The notes: generated by a model not told the origin, from the sequence alone. DNA of 64,000 nt from Streptomyces sp. HUAS CB01 (GCF_030406905.1 NZ_CP129137.1:5476001-5540000), one strand, 5' to 3'; counted from the stretch's first letter, positions 7,862 to 16,872 are shown. Made by a program: numbers and translations.

Positions 7862-9832
7862 ATGGTGAAGCCGCTGGACCCGGCCGTCGACCCGCCCGAG
7901 GCCGCGGGGTTCCGGCTGCTCGGCAGACTGGGCACGGGCGGCTTCGGCACCGTCTACCTCGGCAGGCCGTCGGGCGGCGAGCGCGGGCTCGACACCCTCG
8001 GGGCCGTGAAGCTGCTCAAGTCCGAGTTCACCGAGGACGCCCAGCATCTGCAGCGCTTCCACCAGGAGAGCAAGGCGCTCGACCGCTGCAAGGGCGCCCG
8101 CATCCCCGAACTGCTCGTCTTCGACTTCGGCGCGGGACGGCAGCCCACCCTGGCGACGCGGTTCATCCCCGGCCTGTCCCTCTACCGGATCCTGGAGTCG
8201 CACGGGGGCGCACTGCCCCGCGACACGGTGCAGTCCGTCGCCGCCGAGCTGGTCGACACCCTGAACACCGCCCACAGCAAGGGCCTTCTGCACCGGGACC
8301 TCCACCCCGGCAACGTCCTGATGACCCAGGACGGGCCCTGGATCATCGACTTCGGGCTGACCCGCATCCGCGGCCAGCGGGTGACGGTGAGCCTGGACAC
8401 CGTCATCGGCCATCCGCACTTCTGCGCACCCGAGCAGATCATGGGCCTGTCGAGGACGGTGAACGCGACCGACGTCTTCGGGATCGGCGCGATCGTGCTC
8501 TACGGGCTGACCGGGCATCCGCCGTACACCGGGGAGCGCGAGGCCCGCGCCATGCTGCTGCGCCGGGTGTCCGGCGCCGCGCCCGACCTGTCGGGGCTGC
8601 CGGACGACCGCACGGGCCGGCTGATCCGGGCCTGCCTGGCGGAGGACCCGGCCGACCGGCCGACCCTGGCCGAGGTCGCCGAGGGCTTCGGCGAACCGGG
8701 CACCCTCCGCCTCCCGGGCGATGTCGCCCGGACCCTGGCCCACTACCGCTCCGAGCTGAGGGAACTGCTCACGGGGGCCGGCAACGGCGCCGACCTCACC
8801 GTGCCGTTCTGCACCGGGCGGCGCAGCTGGAGCGCGGGTGCCGGCGAATGGCCGCACCAGGTCGTGTCCACCGGCCACGGCAGTGTCGTGACTGCGGACG
8901 GCGGCGGCGACGTGCGCTGGCTGGACGCGGCGACCGGCCGGGAGCAGTCCCGGCACCGGGACTTCGCGCCGCCCGTGCAGCTGTGCGCGGAAGGCGCGCT
9001 GCTGCTGGTCTGCGACGCCGCCGGCCGACTGGAGTCCTGGGACACCCGTGCCCGCACCCTCTGGTGGTCGGTCCCCGCCGGCAGCCTGCCGCACGCGCGG
9101 GTGCTGCTGCGCGGGCAGAGCGTGTTCCTCGGCGACGGCACGGGCCGGATCCACCACTTCGACGCCGTCACCCGCCGGGTGTGGTGGCGCACCGAACCGC
9201 TCACGGACTCCGCGGGCTGCCCGGCGGAGCCGGTCGCGGCCGGCCCCCGGCACGTGTACCTCTCGGCCGGGCAGGGCTGCGAACTCCTGGCGGTCGACGA
9301 CGAGGAGGGCCGTGTCTGCTGGGACCGCCCCGTGCGACTGCCCGCGCCGGCGCCGACGGCGCCGCTCGCGCTGGACGACCGGGTCGCGGTCGCGGACGGG
9401 GACGGTGGTCTGCGCTGTCTGGCCGCGGCCGACGGCAGCACGCTGTGGGAGGCCAGGCTCGGTGCGCCGGTGGTCGCCCCGCCCGTGCGGGTCGCCGACA
9501 CGCTGATCGTCGGGGACACGGCGGGCACCGTGCACTGCCACAGCGCCAAGACGGGCGAACGGATCTGGCGCGCCCAGTACGCCGACGGGGAGGAGTTCTT
9601 CTCGCTGTGCGCCGACGGGTCGGCCGTCTACGCGGGCGGCTGGCACGGCCGGCTGCATATGCTGGACGCGGCGGACGGCGCCTCGCTGCAGAGCTTCGAC
9701 CTGGGCGGCCAGATCCTCGCCACCGCCCACGCCCCGGACGTCCGCACCGTCTACGCGGCGGCCTCCCACGGCACCCTGCACGCGCTCCCGGCGGCCGCGG
9801 ACGGGCCTGCCGACGCAGCCCAGGCGCGGTAG
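7862..9832 (+). CDS. Soluble Ser/Thr protein kinase with C-terminal PQQ-like propeller
   Basis: This 656-aa protein starts at ATG 7862, chosen for the GAGGAGAGG site just upstream. Residues 18-290 are a Hanks-type kinase: glycine loop GRLGTGGFG, probable ATP lysine K50, catalytic HRDLHPGN with D146, and DFG at D163. HRDLHPGN departs slightly from the usual HRDLKPxN because His replaces Lys. Residues from about 320 on are repeated W-, G- and D-rich blades of the PQQ/BamB type (for example VRWLDAATG and LESWDTRA). No transmembrane segment separates the domains, unlike PknB-type receptors, so the propeller probably reads an internal ligand or docks a partner. It is the last gene of the cluster and may phosphorylate its neighbours; targets are unknown. 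Confidence 0.9.
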   Translation: MVKPLDPAVDPPEAAGFRLLGRLGTGGFGTVYLGRPSGGERGLDTLGAVKLLKSEFTEDAQHLQRFHQESKALDRCKGARIPELLVFDFGAGRQPTLATRFIPGLSLYRILESHGGALPRDTVQSVAAELVDTLNTAHSKGLLHRDLHPGNVLMTQDGPWIIDFGLTRIRGQRVTVSLDTVIGHPHFCAPEQIMGLSRTVNATDVFGIGAIVLYGLTGHPPYTGEREARAMLLRRVSGAAPDLSGLPDDRTGRLIRACLAEDPADRPTLAEVAEGFGEPGTLRLPGDVARTLAHYRSELRELLTGAGNGADLTVPFCTGRRSWSAGAGEWPHQVVSTGHGSVVTADGGGDVRWLDAATGREQSRHRDFAPPVQLCAEGALLLVCDAAGRLESWDTRARTLWWSVPAGSLPHARVLLRGQSVFLGDGTGRIHHFDAVTRRVWWRTEPLTDSAGCPAEPVAAGPRHVYLSAGQGCELLAVDDEEGRVCWDRPVRLPAPAPTAPLALDDRVAVADGDGGLRCLAAADGSTLWEARLGAPVVAPPVRVADTLIVGDTAGTVHCHSAKTGERIWRAQYADGEEFFSLCADGSAVYAGGWHGRLHMLDAADGASLQSFDLGGQILATAHAPDVRTVYAAASHGTLHALPAAADGPADAAQAR

Positions 9833-9998
9833 CACGGCGCCGCCCGGCGTCGGTCGGGGGCCACGCGACCGCCGCTGTGAGGGCGGGCGTGAACGGCCCG
9901 TCCGACCCCGTACGAACCTCCGTTCGGGGCGCGGGAGGCGGCACGGCCCGCGATCGGCCGATGGAGGCACGGCTCGATGCGCCCTCCTCGCGCCGTGG

Positions 9999-10025
9999 TT
10001 GAGCCGGGCGGCGCGCGACTACGGT
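9999..10025 (+). promoter_or_regulatory. Weak candidate promoter for glgP
   Basis: TTGAGC (9999-10004) and TACGGT (10020-10025) resemble housekeeping -35 and -10 boxes, but the 15-bp spacing is short. A start near 10032 would give a leader of about 60 nt before GTG 10093. The rest of the 260-nt gap after the kinase gene shows nothing else I can name. Confidence 0.2.
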
Positions 10026-10092
10026 CGAGAGGTCGGACGGGCGCACAGCGTCGTGCGTCCCCGGATGAACACCCGTTTCGAAGGTGGGACCT

Positions 10093-12669
10093 GTGAAGGC
10101 CATTCGTCGATTCACCGTCCGCCCCGTCCTCCCCGAACCCCTCGCCCCGCTCAGCGAGCTGGCCCGCAACCTGCGGTGGTCGTGGCACGCCCCGACGCGG
10201 GAGCTGTTCCGCGGCGCGGATCCCGCCGGCTGGCGGGCGGCCGGCGGCGACCCGGTGCGGCTGCTCGGCTCGGTGACCGCGGGCCGGCTCGCCGAACTCG
10301 CCACCGACCCGGAGTTCCTGTTCCGCGTCTCGGAGACCGCCCGCGATCTCGACGGCTATCTGCGCGGGCGGCGCTGGTACCAGGAGCAGTCCGGCGACGG
10401 GACGCCGCTGCCCGCCGCCGTCGCCTACTTCTCGCCGGAGTTCGGTATCACCGCCGCGCTGCCGCAGTACTCGGGCGGCCTGGGCATACTCGCCGGAGAC
10501 CATCTGAAGGCCGCCAGCGACCTGGGAGTTCCGCTGATCGGCGTCGGACTGCTCTACCGGCACGGCTACTTCCGCCAGTCGCTGTCCCGGGACGGCTGGC
10601 AGCAGGAGCACTACCCCGTCCTCGACCCCGACGAGCTTCCGCTGACCCTGCTCCGCGAGCCCGGCGGCAGCCCCGCCCAGGTGTCCCTGGACCTGCCCGG
10701 CGGCCGCTCGCTGCGGGCCCGGATCTGGCAGGCGCAGGTCGGCCGCGTACCCCTGCTGCTGCTGGACTCGGACGTCGAGGAGAACGCGCCGGGGGAGCGC
10801 GACGTCACCGACCGGCTGTACGGCGGCGGAAGCGAGCACCGGCTGCTCCAGGAGATGCTCCTCGGCATCGGCGGGGTCCGCGCGGTCCGCGCGTACTGCC
10901 GGCTCACCGGCCACCCCGAGCCCGAGGTCTTCCACACCAACGAGGGCCACGCCGGCTTCCAGGGGCTGGAGCGGATCCGCGAGCTGCTGACGTACGGCCT
11001 CGGCTTCGACGCCGCGCTGGAGGCGGTCAGGGCCGGGACGGTGTTCACCACCCACACTCCCGTGCCCGCCGGGATCGACCGTTTCGGCCGCGAGCTGGTC
11101 GCCCGTCACTTCGGCGCGGGCGGCGAGCTGTCCGGGGTCGACGCGGAACGGGTGCTGCGGCTGGGTTCGGAGAGCTACCCGGGCGGTGACCCCGAGGTGT
11201 TCAACATGGCGGTCATGGGTCTGCGCCTCGCCCAGCGGGCCAACGGCGTCTCCACGCTGCACGGCGCCGTGAGCCGTGAGATGTTCCGCGGGCTGTGGCC
11301 GGGCTTCGACACGGCGGAGGTACCGATCACCTCGGTCACCAACGGGGTGCACGCCCCGACCTGGGTGGCCCCGGAAGTGCTCGCCCTCGGCGACGACATC
11401 GCGTCGACCCCGGGCACCGACCTCTGGGCACTGCGCCGGGTGCTGCGGGAGCGCCTGGTGCACGAGGTGAGGGAGCGGTTGTACGCCTCCTGGCGCCAGC
11501 GCGGCGCGGGGACGGCGGAGCTGGGCTGGATCGACGGGGTGCTGGACCCGGACGTGCTCACCGTCGGGTTCGCGCGCCGCGTCCCCGCCTACAAGCGGCT
11601 CACCCTGATGCTGCGTGACCGGGAACGGCTGACGGAGCTGCTGCTGCACCCCGAGCGGCCGGTGCAGATCGTCGTCGCGGGCAAGGCACATCCCGCCGAC
11701 GACGGCGGGAAGCGGCTGGTCCAGGAACTGGTGCGGTTCGCTGACGACCCGAGGGTCCGGCACCGGATCGTCTTCCTGCCCGACTACGGCATGGCGATGG
11801 CGCGGAAGCTCCTGCCGGGCTGCGACGTGTGGCTGAACAATCCGCTGCGGCCGCTGGAGGCGTGCGGCACCAGCGGGATGAAGGCCGCGCTCAACGGGGG
11901 CCTCAATCTGTCCGTCCTCGACGGCTGGTGGGACGAGTGGTACGAGCCGGACTTCGGCTGGGCCGTGCCCACGGCCGACGGCACCGCCGCGCACGACCAG
12001 GACCGCCGCGACGACCTGGAGGCCGCCGCGCTGTACGGGCTGGTCGAGGAGCGCATCGCGCCGCTGTTCTACGACCGGGGCGCGGACGGGGTCCCGGCCC
12101 GCTGGACCGAGATGGTCAGGCGCACCCTCACCGCGCTGGGGCCCAAGGTGCTGGCGGACCGGATGGTCCGTGAGTACGTGGACCGGCTCTACGCCCCGGC
12201 GGCCCGGGCCCACCGGGTGCTCGCCCTGGACACCGGCGCGGCCGGCGAACTGGCCGACTGGAAGGCCCGGGTGCGCGCCGCCTGGCCCGGTGTCTCGGTC
12301 GGCCACGTCGAGGCGGGGGCGGACACGGGCGCGGCGGAGCTGGGGTCGACGCTGGCCCTGCGCGTCTGCGTCACCCTCGGCGCACTGCGGCCCGAGGACG
12401 TGGACGTGCAGGCCGTCGCGGGCCGGGTCGACGCGGACGACGCGATCGCCGATGCCCAGGCCTTCCCGCTGAAGCCTGCCGCCGGCGGTCCCGACACGGC
12501 GGGCCGGTGGATCTACGAGGGCCCGCTCGCGCTCGACCGCACCGGCCCGTTCGGCTACACGGTCCGGGTACTGCCCGCGCACCCGCTCCTGCCGCACGGG
12601 GCGGACCCCGGTCTGGTGGCCTGGCCGGCCGAGACGGCGGGGGAGGGCGCGGGAGTGCTGATGCGCTGA
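10093..12669 (+). CDS. glgP: Alpha-glucan (glycogen) phosphorylase
   Basis: This 858-aa member of glycosyltransferase family 35 releases glucose 1-phosphate from glycogen or maltodextrin in the cytoplasm. The N-terminal 100 residues (RFTVRPVLPEPLAPLSELA, NLRWSWH) are the DUF3417-type extension of the actinobacterial subfamily. The pyridoxal phosphate loop EACGTSGMKAALNGG places the cofactor lysine at K597. The motif YFSPEFGITAALPQYSGGLG is the conserved N-terminal glucan-site region. GTG 10093 is preferred over GTG 10084 because MKAIRRF is a typical start. In S. coelicolor I recall glgE beside this gene; here the GTPase cluster lies upstream instead. Confidence 0.92.
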   Translation: MKAIRRFTVRPVLPEPLAPLSELARNLRWSWHAPTRELFRGADPAGWRAAGGDPVRLLGSVTAGRLAELATDPEFLFRVSETARDLDGYLRGRRWYQEQSGDGTPLPAAVAYFSPEFGITAALPQYSGGLGILAGDHLKAASDLGVPLIGVGLLYRHGYFRQSLSRDGWQQEHYPVLDPDELPLTLLREPGGSPAQVSLDLPGGRSLRARIWQAQVGRVPLLLLDSDVEENAPGERDVTDRLYGGGSEHRLLQEMLLGIGGVRAVRAYCRLTGHPEPEVFHTNEGHAGFQGLERIRELLTYGLGFDAALEAVRAGTVFTTHTPVPAGIDRFGRELVARHFGAGGELSGVDAERVLRLGSESYPGGDPEVFNMAVMGLRLAQRANGVSTLHGAVSREMFRGLWPGFDTAEVPITSVTNGVHAPTWVAPEVLALGDDIASTPGTDLWALRRVLRERLVHEVRERLYASWRQRGAGTAELGWIDGVLDPDVLTVGFARRVPAYKRLTLMLRDRERLTELLLHPERPVQIVVAGKAHPADDGGKRLVQELVRFADDPRVRHRIVFLPDYGMAMARKLLPGCDVWLNNPLRPLEACGTSGMKAALNGGLNLSVLDGWWDEWYEPDFGWAVPTADGTAAHDQDRRDDLEAAALYGLVEERIAPLFYDRGADGVPARWTEMVRRTLTALGPKVLADRMVREYVDRLYAPAARAHRVLALDTGAAGELADWKARVRAAWPGVSVGHVEAGADTGAAELGSTLALRVCVTLGALRPEDVDVQAVAGRVDADDAIADAQAFPLKPAAGGPDTAGRWIYEGPLALDRTGPFGYTVRVLPAHPLLPHGADPGLVAWPAETAGEGAGVLMR

Positions 12670-12735
12670 ACCCGGGCGCAGCCGGGCGGTTCGACGGGGC
12701 GGACCGTCTGTCCGGACGTGCGGTGGTGCGTGTAC

Positions 12736-12868
12736 CCGTCCGTGCGTGACGGGCTCCCCCCCGTGGGACCGTCCGTGCGTGACGGGCTCCCCCCGTGGGA
12801 CCGTCCGTGCGTGACGGGCTCCCGCGCGCGGGACCGTCCGTGTCCGAAACGGGCTCCCGCGCGCGGGA
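12736..12868. repeat. Four-unit 32-35 bp tandem repeat
   Basis: Units span 12736-12768, 12769-12800, 12801-12833 and 12834-12868. Each starts CCGTCCGTG, contains ACGGGCTCCC and ends in a GGGA block. Units 1 and 2 differ by one base in a C-run; units 3 and 4 carry CGCGCG in place of the C-rich block. The array lies between convergent glgP and the protease gene and runs directly into a terminator hairpin. Confidence 0.88.
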
Positions 12869-12900
12869 CCGCCCGGGGGAGCCGGAGCTCCCCCGGGCGG
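12869..12900. terminator. Perfect 14-bp hairpin between convergent glgP and protease genes
   Basis: CCGCCCGGGGGAGC and GCTCCCCCGGGCGG pair perfectly around the 4-nt loop CGGA. It lies about 200 nt after the glgP stop and 43 nt after the protease stop, so it could end transcription from both sides. There is no T-tract, which is common for actinobacterial terminators. Confidence 0.7.
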
Positions 12901-12942
12901 TCCGGGAGGTGGTGACCACGGGCCCTGACGGACCCCCGGTGC

Positions 12943-14973
12943 TTACGGGAACGTCAGCTTGACATTGCTGATGTGGCCGGTGTCGTAGCGGGCCACGTCC
13001 TGGACCCGGAGGTTCCAGGTGCCGTTGGCCACCTCGCTGGAGGCGTTCACGGTGTATGTGGCGATGACGTTGTCGGCGGAGTCGCTGCCGCTGGAGTTCT
13101 TCAGCCGGTAGGCGGTGCCGTCCGGGGCCACCAGGTCGATGACCAGGTCACCGCGCCAGGTGTGCTTGATGTCGACGTCGACCTTGAGGTTCGACGGGGC
13201 GTTGCCGGCGATGCCGGTGACCGCGACCGGGGAGTTGACCGTGCCGAGGTCCGGGATGTTCACGTCGCCGGTGTTCTCGAAGACCTTGCCGGGACCGGGC
13301 TCGCCGCCGCCGGGCCGGGAGCCGACGTTGATGCCGGCCCAGGCGTCGGTCACGGCCTTGACCTCGGCGCTGTTCGCGCCGTACAGCTCCGTCGCGACCG
13401 CGAGCGTGCCGGTGCGGGCCCCCGCGTAGTTGGTCGTCGAGTTGAACTTCGTGGTGAGCGCCTTGAACCAGATCAGCGACGCCTTGTCACGGCCGATGCC
13501 GGTGACGGGCAGTCCGTCCGAGGTCGGCGAGTCGTAGTTCACGCCGTTGATGGTCTTCGCGCCGCTGCCCTCGGAGAGCAGGTAGTACCAGTGGTTCGCC
13601 GGGCCGGAGGAGTAGTGCACGTCGATGCCGCCGATGCCCGAGTACCAGGCGTCCTTGGAGGCACCGTCCTTGCTCGGCTTGTCCATGTAGCGCAGCGGGG
13701 TGCCGTCGCCGTTGATGTCGATCTTCTCGCCGACGAGGTAGTCGCCCTTGTCCTGGGCGTTGTTGGCGTGGAACTCGACCGCCGCGGCGAAGATGTCGGA
13801 CGTCGCCTCGTTGAGACCGCCGGACTCGCCGCTGTAGACCAGCTTGGCGGTGTTGGAGGTGACGCCGTGCGTCATCTCGTGCGCGGCCACGTCGATCGAC
13901 GTCAGAGGCTTGGCGTTGCCGGCGCCGTCGCCGTAGGTCATGCAGAAGCAGCTGTCCTGCCAGAACGCGTTGATGTAGTTGTTGCCGTAGTGGACCCGGG
14001 AGTACGCGCCGACGCCGTCGCCCCTGATGCCGGAACGGCCGTGCACGTTCTTGTAGTAGTCCCAGGTCAGCGCCGCGCCGTAGTGCGCGTCGGCGCCCGC
14101 GGTCTCGGCGTTCTGCGGGGTGCCGTCGCCCCAGGTGTCGTCGGGGCCGGAGAACAGGGTGCCCGAGCCGGACGTGCCGCGGTTGAGGTTGTTGGTCTTG
14201 TGGTTGCCGCGGGTGGTGTCGGTCAGGGTGTACGACGGCGCGGTGCCCAGCGTCACCTGGCCGCTGTACATCGTGTTGCCCGTGCCCTCGTGGACGGCCT
14301 GCCACTCGTACAGCTTCGCGCCGGTGGTGGCGTCGGTGACGACGTGCAGCTCGTTGGGGGTGCCGTCGTGCTGCAGGCCGCCGACGACGGTCTCGTACGC
14401 GAGCGTCGGCTTGCCCTGGGCCATCCAGACCACCTTGCGCGGGGCGCGGTCGGCGGCGGTGTCCTTCGAACCCTCCGCGCGTGCGGCGGCCACGGCCTGC
14501 CGTTCGGCCGCGGCCGGGGCGACGTCGGCGCTGGTGTCGACGTTCCTCAGCGCGGCCGTCGACGCCTTGCTGACGGACTCGGTCCGTCCGGCCTTCGTCT
14601 CGGCGACGACCAGGTCGCCGCCGAGCACGGGCAGGCCCGCGTAGGTGCGCTCGTAGCGGGTGTGCGTGGTGCCGTCCCGGTCCTGGACGACATCGCGCAC
14701 GACGAGCTTCTCCTGGGCGCCGAGGCCGAGTTCGGCCGCGGTCGCCGCCTTGGTGGCGTTGGCCTCGCGAAGCAGCTCCGCCCGCTGGGCGGGGGAGAGC
14801 TGCGCGGGCAGCGCGCCGGGGTCGGCCCCGGAGGCGGACTGCTGCTTCGGGGCGATCGGTGCGGCGTCGGGAGCGGCGGCGGCGGAGCCGGACTGGACTC
14901 CGACGGCCAGGAGGGCTGCGACTGCGAGCAGAGCGCCGGTCGCGGACGCGCGACGGCTGGGCGTGGGTCTCAC
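12943..14973 (-). CDS. Secreted M4 (thermolysin-like) neutral metalloprotease with P-domain
   Basis: This 676-aa prepro-enzyme is a secreted zinc endopeptidase. The GTG at 14973 is preferred because AAGGAG lies 7 nt upstream and it opens directly into a signal peptide (RPTPSRRASATGALLAVAAL). An FTP/PepSY-type propeptide follows. The zinc motif HEMTH is at residues 365-369 and the third ligand lies in GGLNEATSD. After the catalytic domain, a linker (GGGEPGPGKVF) leads to a C-terminal proprotein-convertase P-domain (IKHTWRGDLVIDLVAPDG). The gene is monocistronic and converges on glgP. Confidence 0.93.
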   Translation of the reverse strand: MRPTPSRRASATGALLAVAALLAVGVQSGSAAAAPDAAPIAPKQQSASGADPGALPAQLSPAQRAELLREANATKAATAAELGLGAQEKLVVRDVVQDRDGTTHTRYERTYAGLPVLGGDLVVAETKAGRTESVSKASTAALRNVDTSADVAPAAAERQAVAAARAEGSKDTAADRAPRKVVWMAQGKPTLAYETVVGGLQHDGTPNELHVVTDATTGAKLYEWQAVHEGTGNTMYSGQVTLGTAPSYTLTDTTRGNHKTNNLNRGTSGSGTLFSGPDDTWGDGTPQNAETAGADAHYGAALTWDYYKNVHGRSGIRGDGVGAYSRVHYGNNYINAFWQDSCFCMTYGDGAGNAKPLTSIDVAAHEMTHGVTSNTAKLVYSGESGGLNEATSDIFAAAVEFHANNAQDKGDYLVGEKIDINGDGTPLRYMDKPSKDGASKDAWYSGIGGIDVHYSSGPANHWYYLLSEGSGAKTINGVNYDSPTSDGLPVTGIGRDKASLIWFKALTTKFNSTTNYAGARTGTLAVATELYGANSAEVKAVTDAWAGINVGSRPGGGEPGPGKVFENTGDVNIPDLGTVNSPVAVTGIAGNAPSNLKVDVDIKHTWRGDLVIDLVAPDGTAYRLKNSSGSDSADNVIATYTVNASSEVANGTWNLRVQDVARYDTGHISNVKLTFP

Positions 14974-15637
14974 GCGAACTCCTTCTGCGAGGGGGGTCGA
15001 AGACGGCTGGGTGGGCCGCCCGGCAGAGCTGAGGAGCATGTAGTGCGTGGATCGGTGGAAGAGTCGCAGGAGTGGACGTCTCCTGTCAGGAGCGCGTCAA
15101 GAGAATGGCCGGATTGCGTCCGTTGAGTGAAAGGCCGTGTTCGTTAAGCGGACGTTTCACCGCACGTTCCGCCGGCGCCGCCCAACGGCCGTGCCAGGCG
15201 GAACACGGCGGCCCTGCCGGGATGCGGACTGAAGACATCCAGTTCAGGGACAGCGGTGGGCAGAGGGTACGGGCCATCCGCGGCGCGGACGCCCGCGCAT
15301 GGCTCGTTCCCTACCGTGCGGCCGCCGCGCGCCGGTCCGGGCCCTTCCCGAGCCGGCACACGGCACGACGGCCTCTGCCCAGTGCGGGTGTCCTCGGGGA
15401 GGGCGTGAACCGGTCCGGGATTGTCTGAAAAGGCGTCAGCTGGACGGCGGAGCGGAGCCCGGGGCATGGCACCGAAGGGAGGCTTCGAGCGCGTTCCACG
15501 ATCGGCGGCGCGGTCGCCGGTCGCGGCCGACGGGGCGCGGGAGCGTCGGAGCTCCGGTCGCGGCCGCGACCGGCGGACCGGGCGCGTCCGAGGGCGATGG
15601 CGGCCGGGGGTCCGGCCGGGCGGGTGCGGGAGCGGGC
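14974..15637. other. Non-coding gap upstream of the protease gene
   Basis: No reading frame here has a ribosome binding site or recognisable family features. The part next to the protease start should hold its promoter, but I see no clear consensus. A small CAGGAG / CTCCTG inverted repeat (15067-15085) is followed by another CAGGAG (15087-15092), which could be an operator for the protease. The rest is GC-rich sequence without structure I can name. Confidence 0.4.
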
Positions 15638-16363
15638 TCAGCCGGCCGGCCGGGGGTCGAGCCACAGCGCCTCGGCGAGCGCGCACAGTTCACCCTCCGC
15701 CGTGGCGACCGCCACGCCCATCGTGTGCTTGCGCCCGGACTCGGACAGCAGCCATGCGTAGGAGACGTACGGCTCGCCCGTGCGCACGGGACGCAGCAGG
15801 GTGCCCGTGAGGGACGCGGTGACCGCGCCCGCCCGCTGGGTCCCGAGCATCCGGCCCGCCCAGTTGCCGGGGCAGTCCAGGGCGCCCCACACCAACTCGG
15901 CCGGGAGCACTCCGTCGGGACCGGCGAACGCGGGCGAGGGGACCCATCCGGCGGCCACGAGCGAACGGCCGGGGACGGGCCCGCAGTGCAGGCGCAGGCC
16001 GCGCTCGGGCGTGCGGTCCATACCGCAGCCGAAGCAGTCGACCCCTCCGGCCGGCGGGGCCGCCCGCACCTCCTCTGCCGCGGCCGAGGACTCGTCCCAG
16101 CCGGGCGCGGCGGGGACGTCCAGCACCAGCGGGGCCGGCCGCGCCGTGGCCAGCGGACGCTCTCCCGGGCCCAGTTCGGCGCCGCCGTCCGCCGTGTCCG
16201 CGAGCCGCACGGGCACGCCCGGCGGCACCGGTCCGCGGAAGTCCACCCGTACCGTCCCGGCCCCGGTGCGCTGCGCGAGCACCCCCGCGACATAACCGCC
16301 GAAGGCCACCCCGGGATACCCGCTGTACAGCGGCGGCACCACGATCGCGTCACCCGTCGTCAT
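15638..16363 (-). CDS. Hotdog-fold (thioesterase-like) protein
   Basis: This 241-aa cytoplasmic protein looks like an actinobacterial double-hotdog thioesterase-like protein. PLYSGYPGVAFGGYVAG near the N-terminus matches the first hotdog helix with its preceding strand, and a second such element is AELVWGALDCPGNWAG. A central CFGC pair (in VDCFGCGMDRTPERGL) is characteristic of this group and may bind metal. ATG 16363 is chosen over a start 18 nt upstream because MTTGDAIV is a more natural beginning; neither has a strong ribosome binding site. The acyl substrate is unknown. It stands alone. Confidence 0.65.
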   Translation of the reverse strand: MTTGDAIVVPPLYSGYPGVAFGGYVAGVLAQRTGAGTVRVDFRGPVPPGVPVRLADTADGGAELGPGERPLATARPAPLVLDVPAAPGWDESSAAAEEVRAAPPAGGVDCFGCGMDRTPERGLRLHCGPVPGRSLVAAGWVPSPAFAGPDGVLPAELVWGALDCPGNWAGRMLGTQRAGAVTASLTGTLLRPVRTGEPYVSYAWLLSESGRKHTMGVAVATAEGELCALAEALWLDPRPAG

Positions 16364-16509
16364 GATCCCAGTCCACCACACGGGACGGCGCGGGTGACCG
16401 GGGGCCGTCCGGGCCGTACGCCTCCGCGGTCACCGGTGACGACAACGCGCGTGCCGGCTCGTCCCGAGCGTGGGGAGGAGGCCGGCGCGCGCCACCCGTG
16501 GGTCCGGCT

Positions 16510-16823
16510 CGCCGCCCGGGGGTCGCGACCCCGGTCGGCCCATCGCCGACCTCGATGCGGTCGACGACCCGGTCGCTGTGGGCGCCGATGACGGACACCT
16601 CGTCGTCCGCGAAGTCGGTGACGTGCACCCGGGAGCCGTCCGGGGTGACGGCGATCCCGTTGGGCTCGTCGCCGACGGGCTCGGTGTCCACCACCTCGAC
16701 ACGGCGGTTGTCGACGACCGACACGTCGTCGCCGTCGGTGTCGGATGTGCCGTTCGGCGGTTCGCAGCCGGTGCCGTGTTCTGCTCGGCCTGCGCCTCGC
16801 GGCCCGCAGCCCTCGACGCGCAC
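16510..16823 (-). pseudogene. Remnant of a YVTN beta-propeller lipoprotein
   Basis: The minus-strand frame contains about one and a half YVTN repeats: DDVSVVDNRRVEVVDTEPV, then GDEPNGIAVTPDGSRVHVTD, then DEVSVIGAHSDRVVDRIEVG and GPTGVA. Upstream, HGTGCEPP looks like a lipobox remnant without a proper hydrophobic signal sequence. After about nt 16512 the frame loses propeller character. A working propeller needs many more blades, so this is a truncated relic. An intact relative is at 32436-33608. The rest of the 509-nt gap holds the terminator at 16834-16870. Confidence 0.6.
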
Positions 16824-16833
16824 CCGGCACTCC

Positions 16834-16870
16834 GCGGAACGGCCCCCGGCCGGGCCGGGGGCCGTTCCGC
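16834..16870 (-). terminator. Perfect 17-bp hairpin after the ABC exporter operon
   Basis: GCGGAACGGCCCCCGGC and GCCGGGGGCCGTTCCGC pair without mismatch around a 3-nt loop. The stem begins 2 nt after the stop codon of the downstream ABC gene. It is one of the strongest stems in the window and a convincing terminator for the minus-strand operon. Confidence 0.85.
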
Positions 16871-16872
16871 CG

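Noticed and set aside
2341..7950. A minus-strand open frame of more than 1,800 codons opposite the GTPase, GAP1 and vWA genes
   Set aside because: It is the antisense shadow of GC-rich codon use: no ribosome binding site, no domain, Arg/Gly/Ala/Pro-rich composition, and it covers several well-supported genes.
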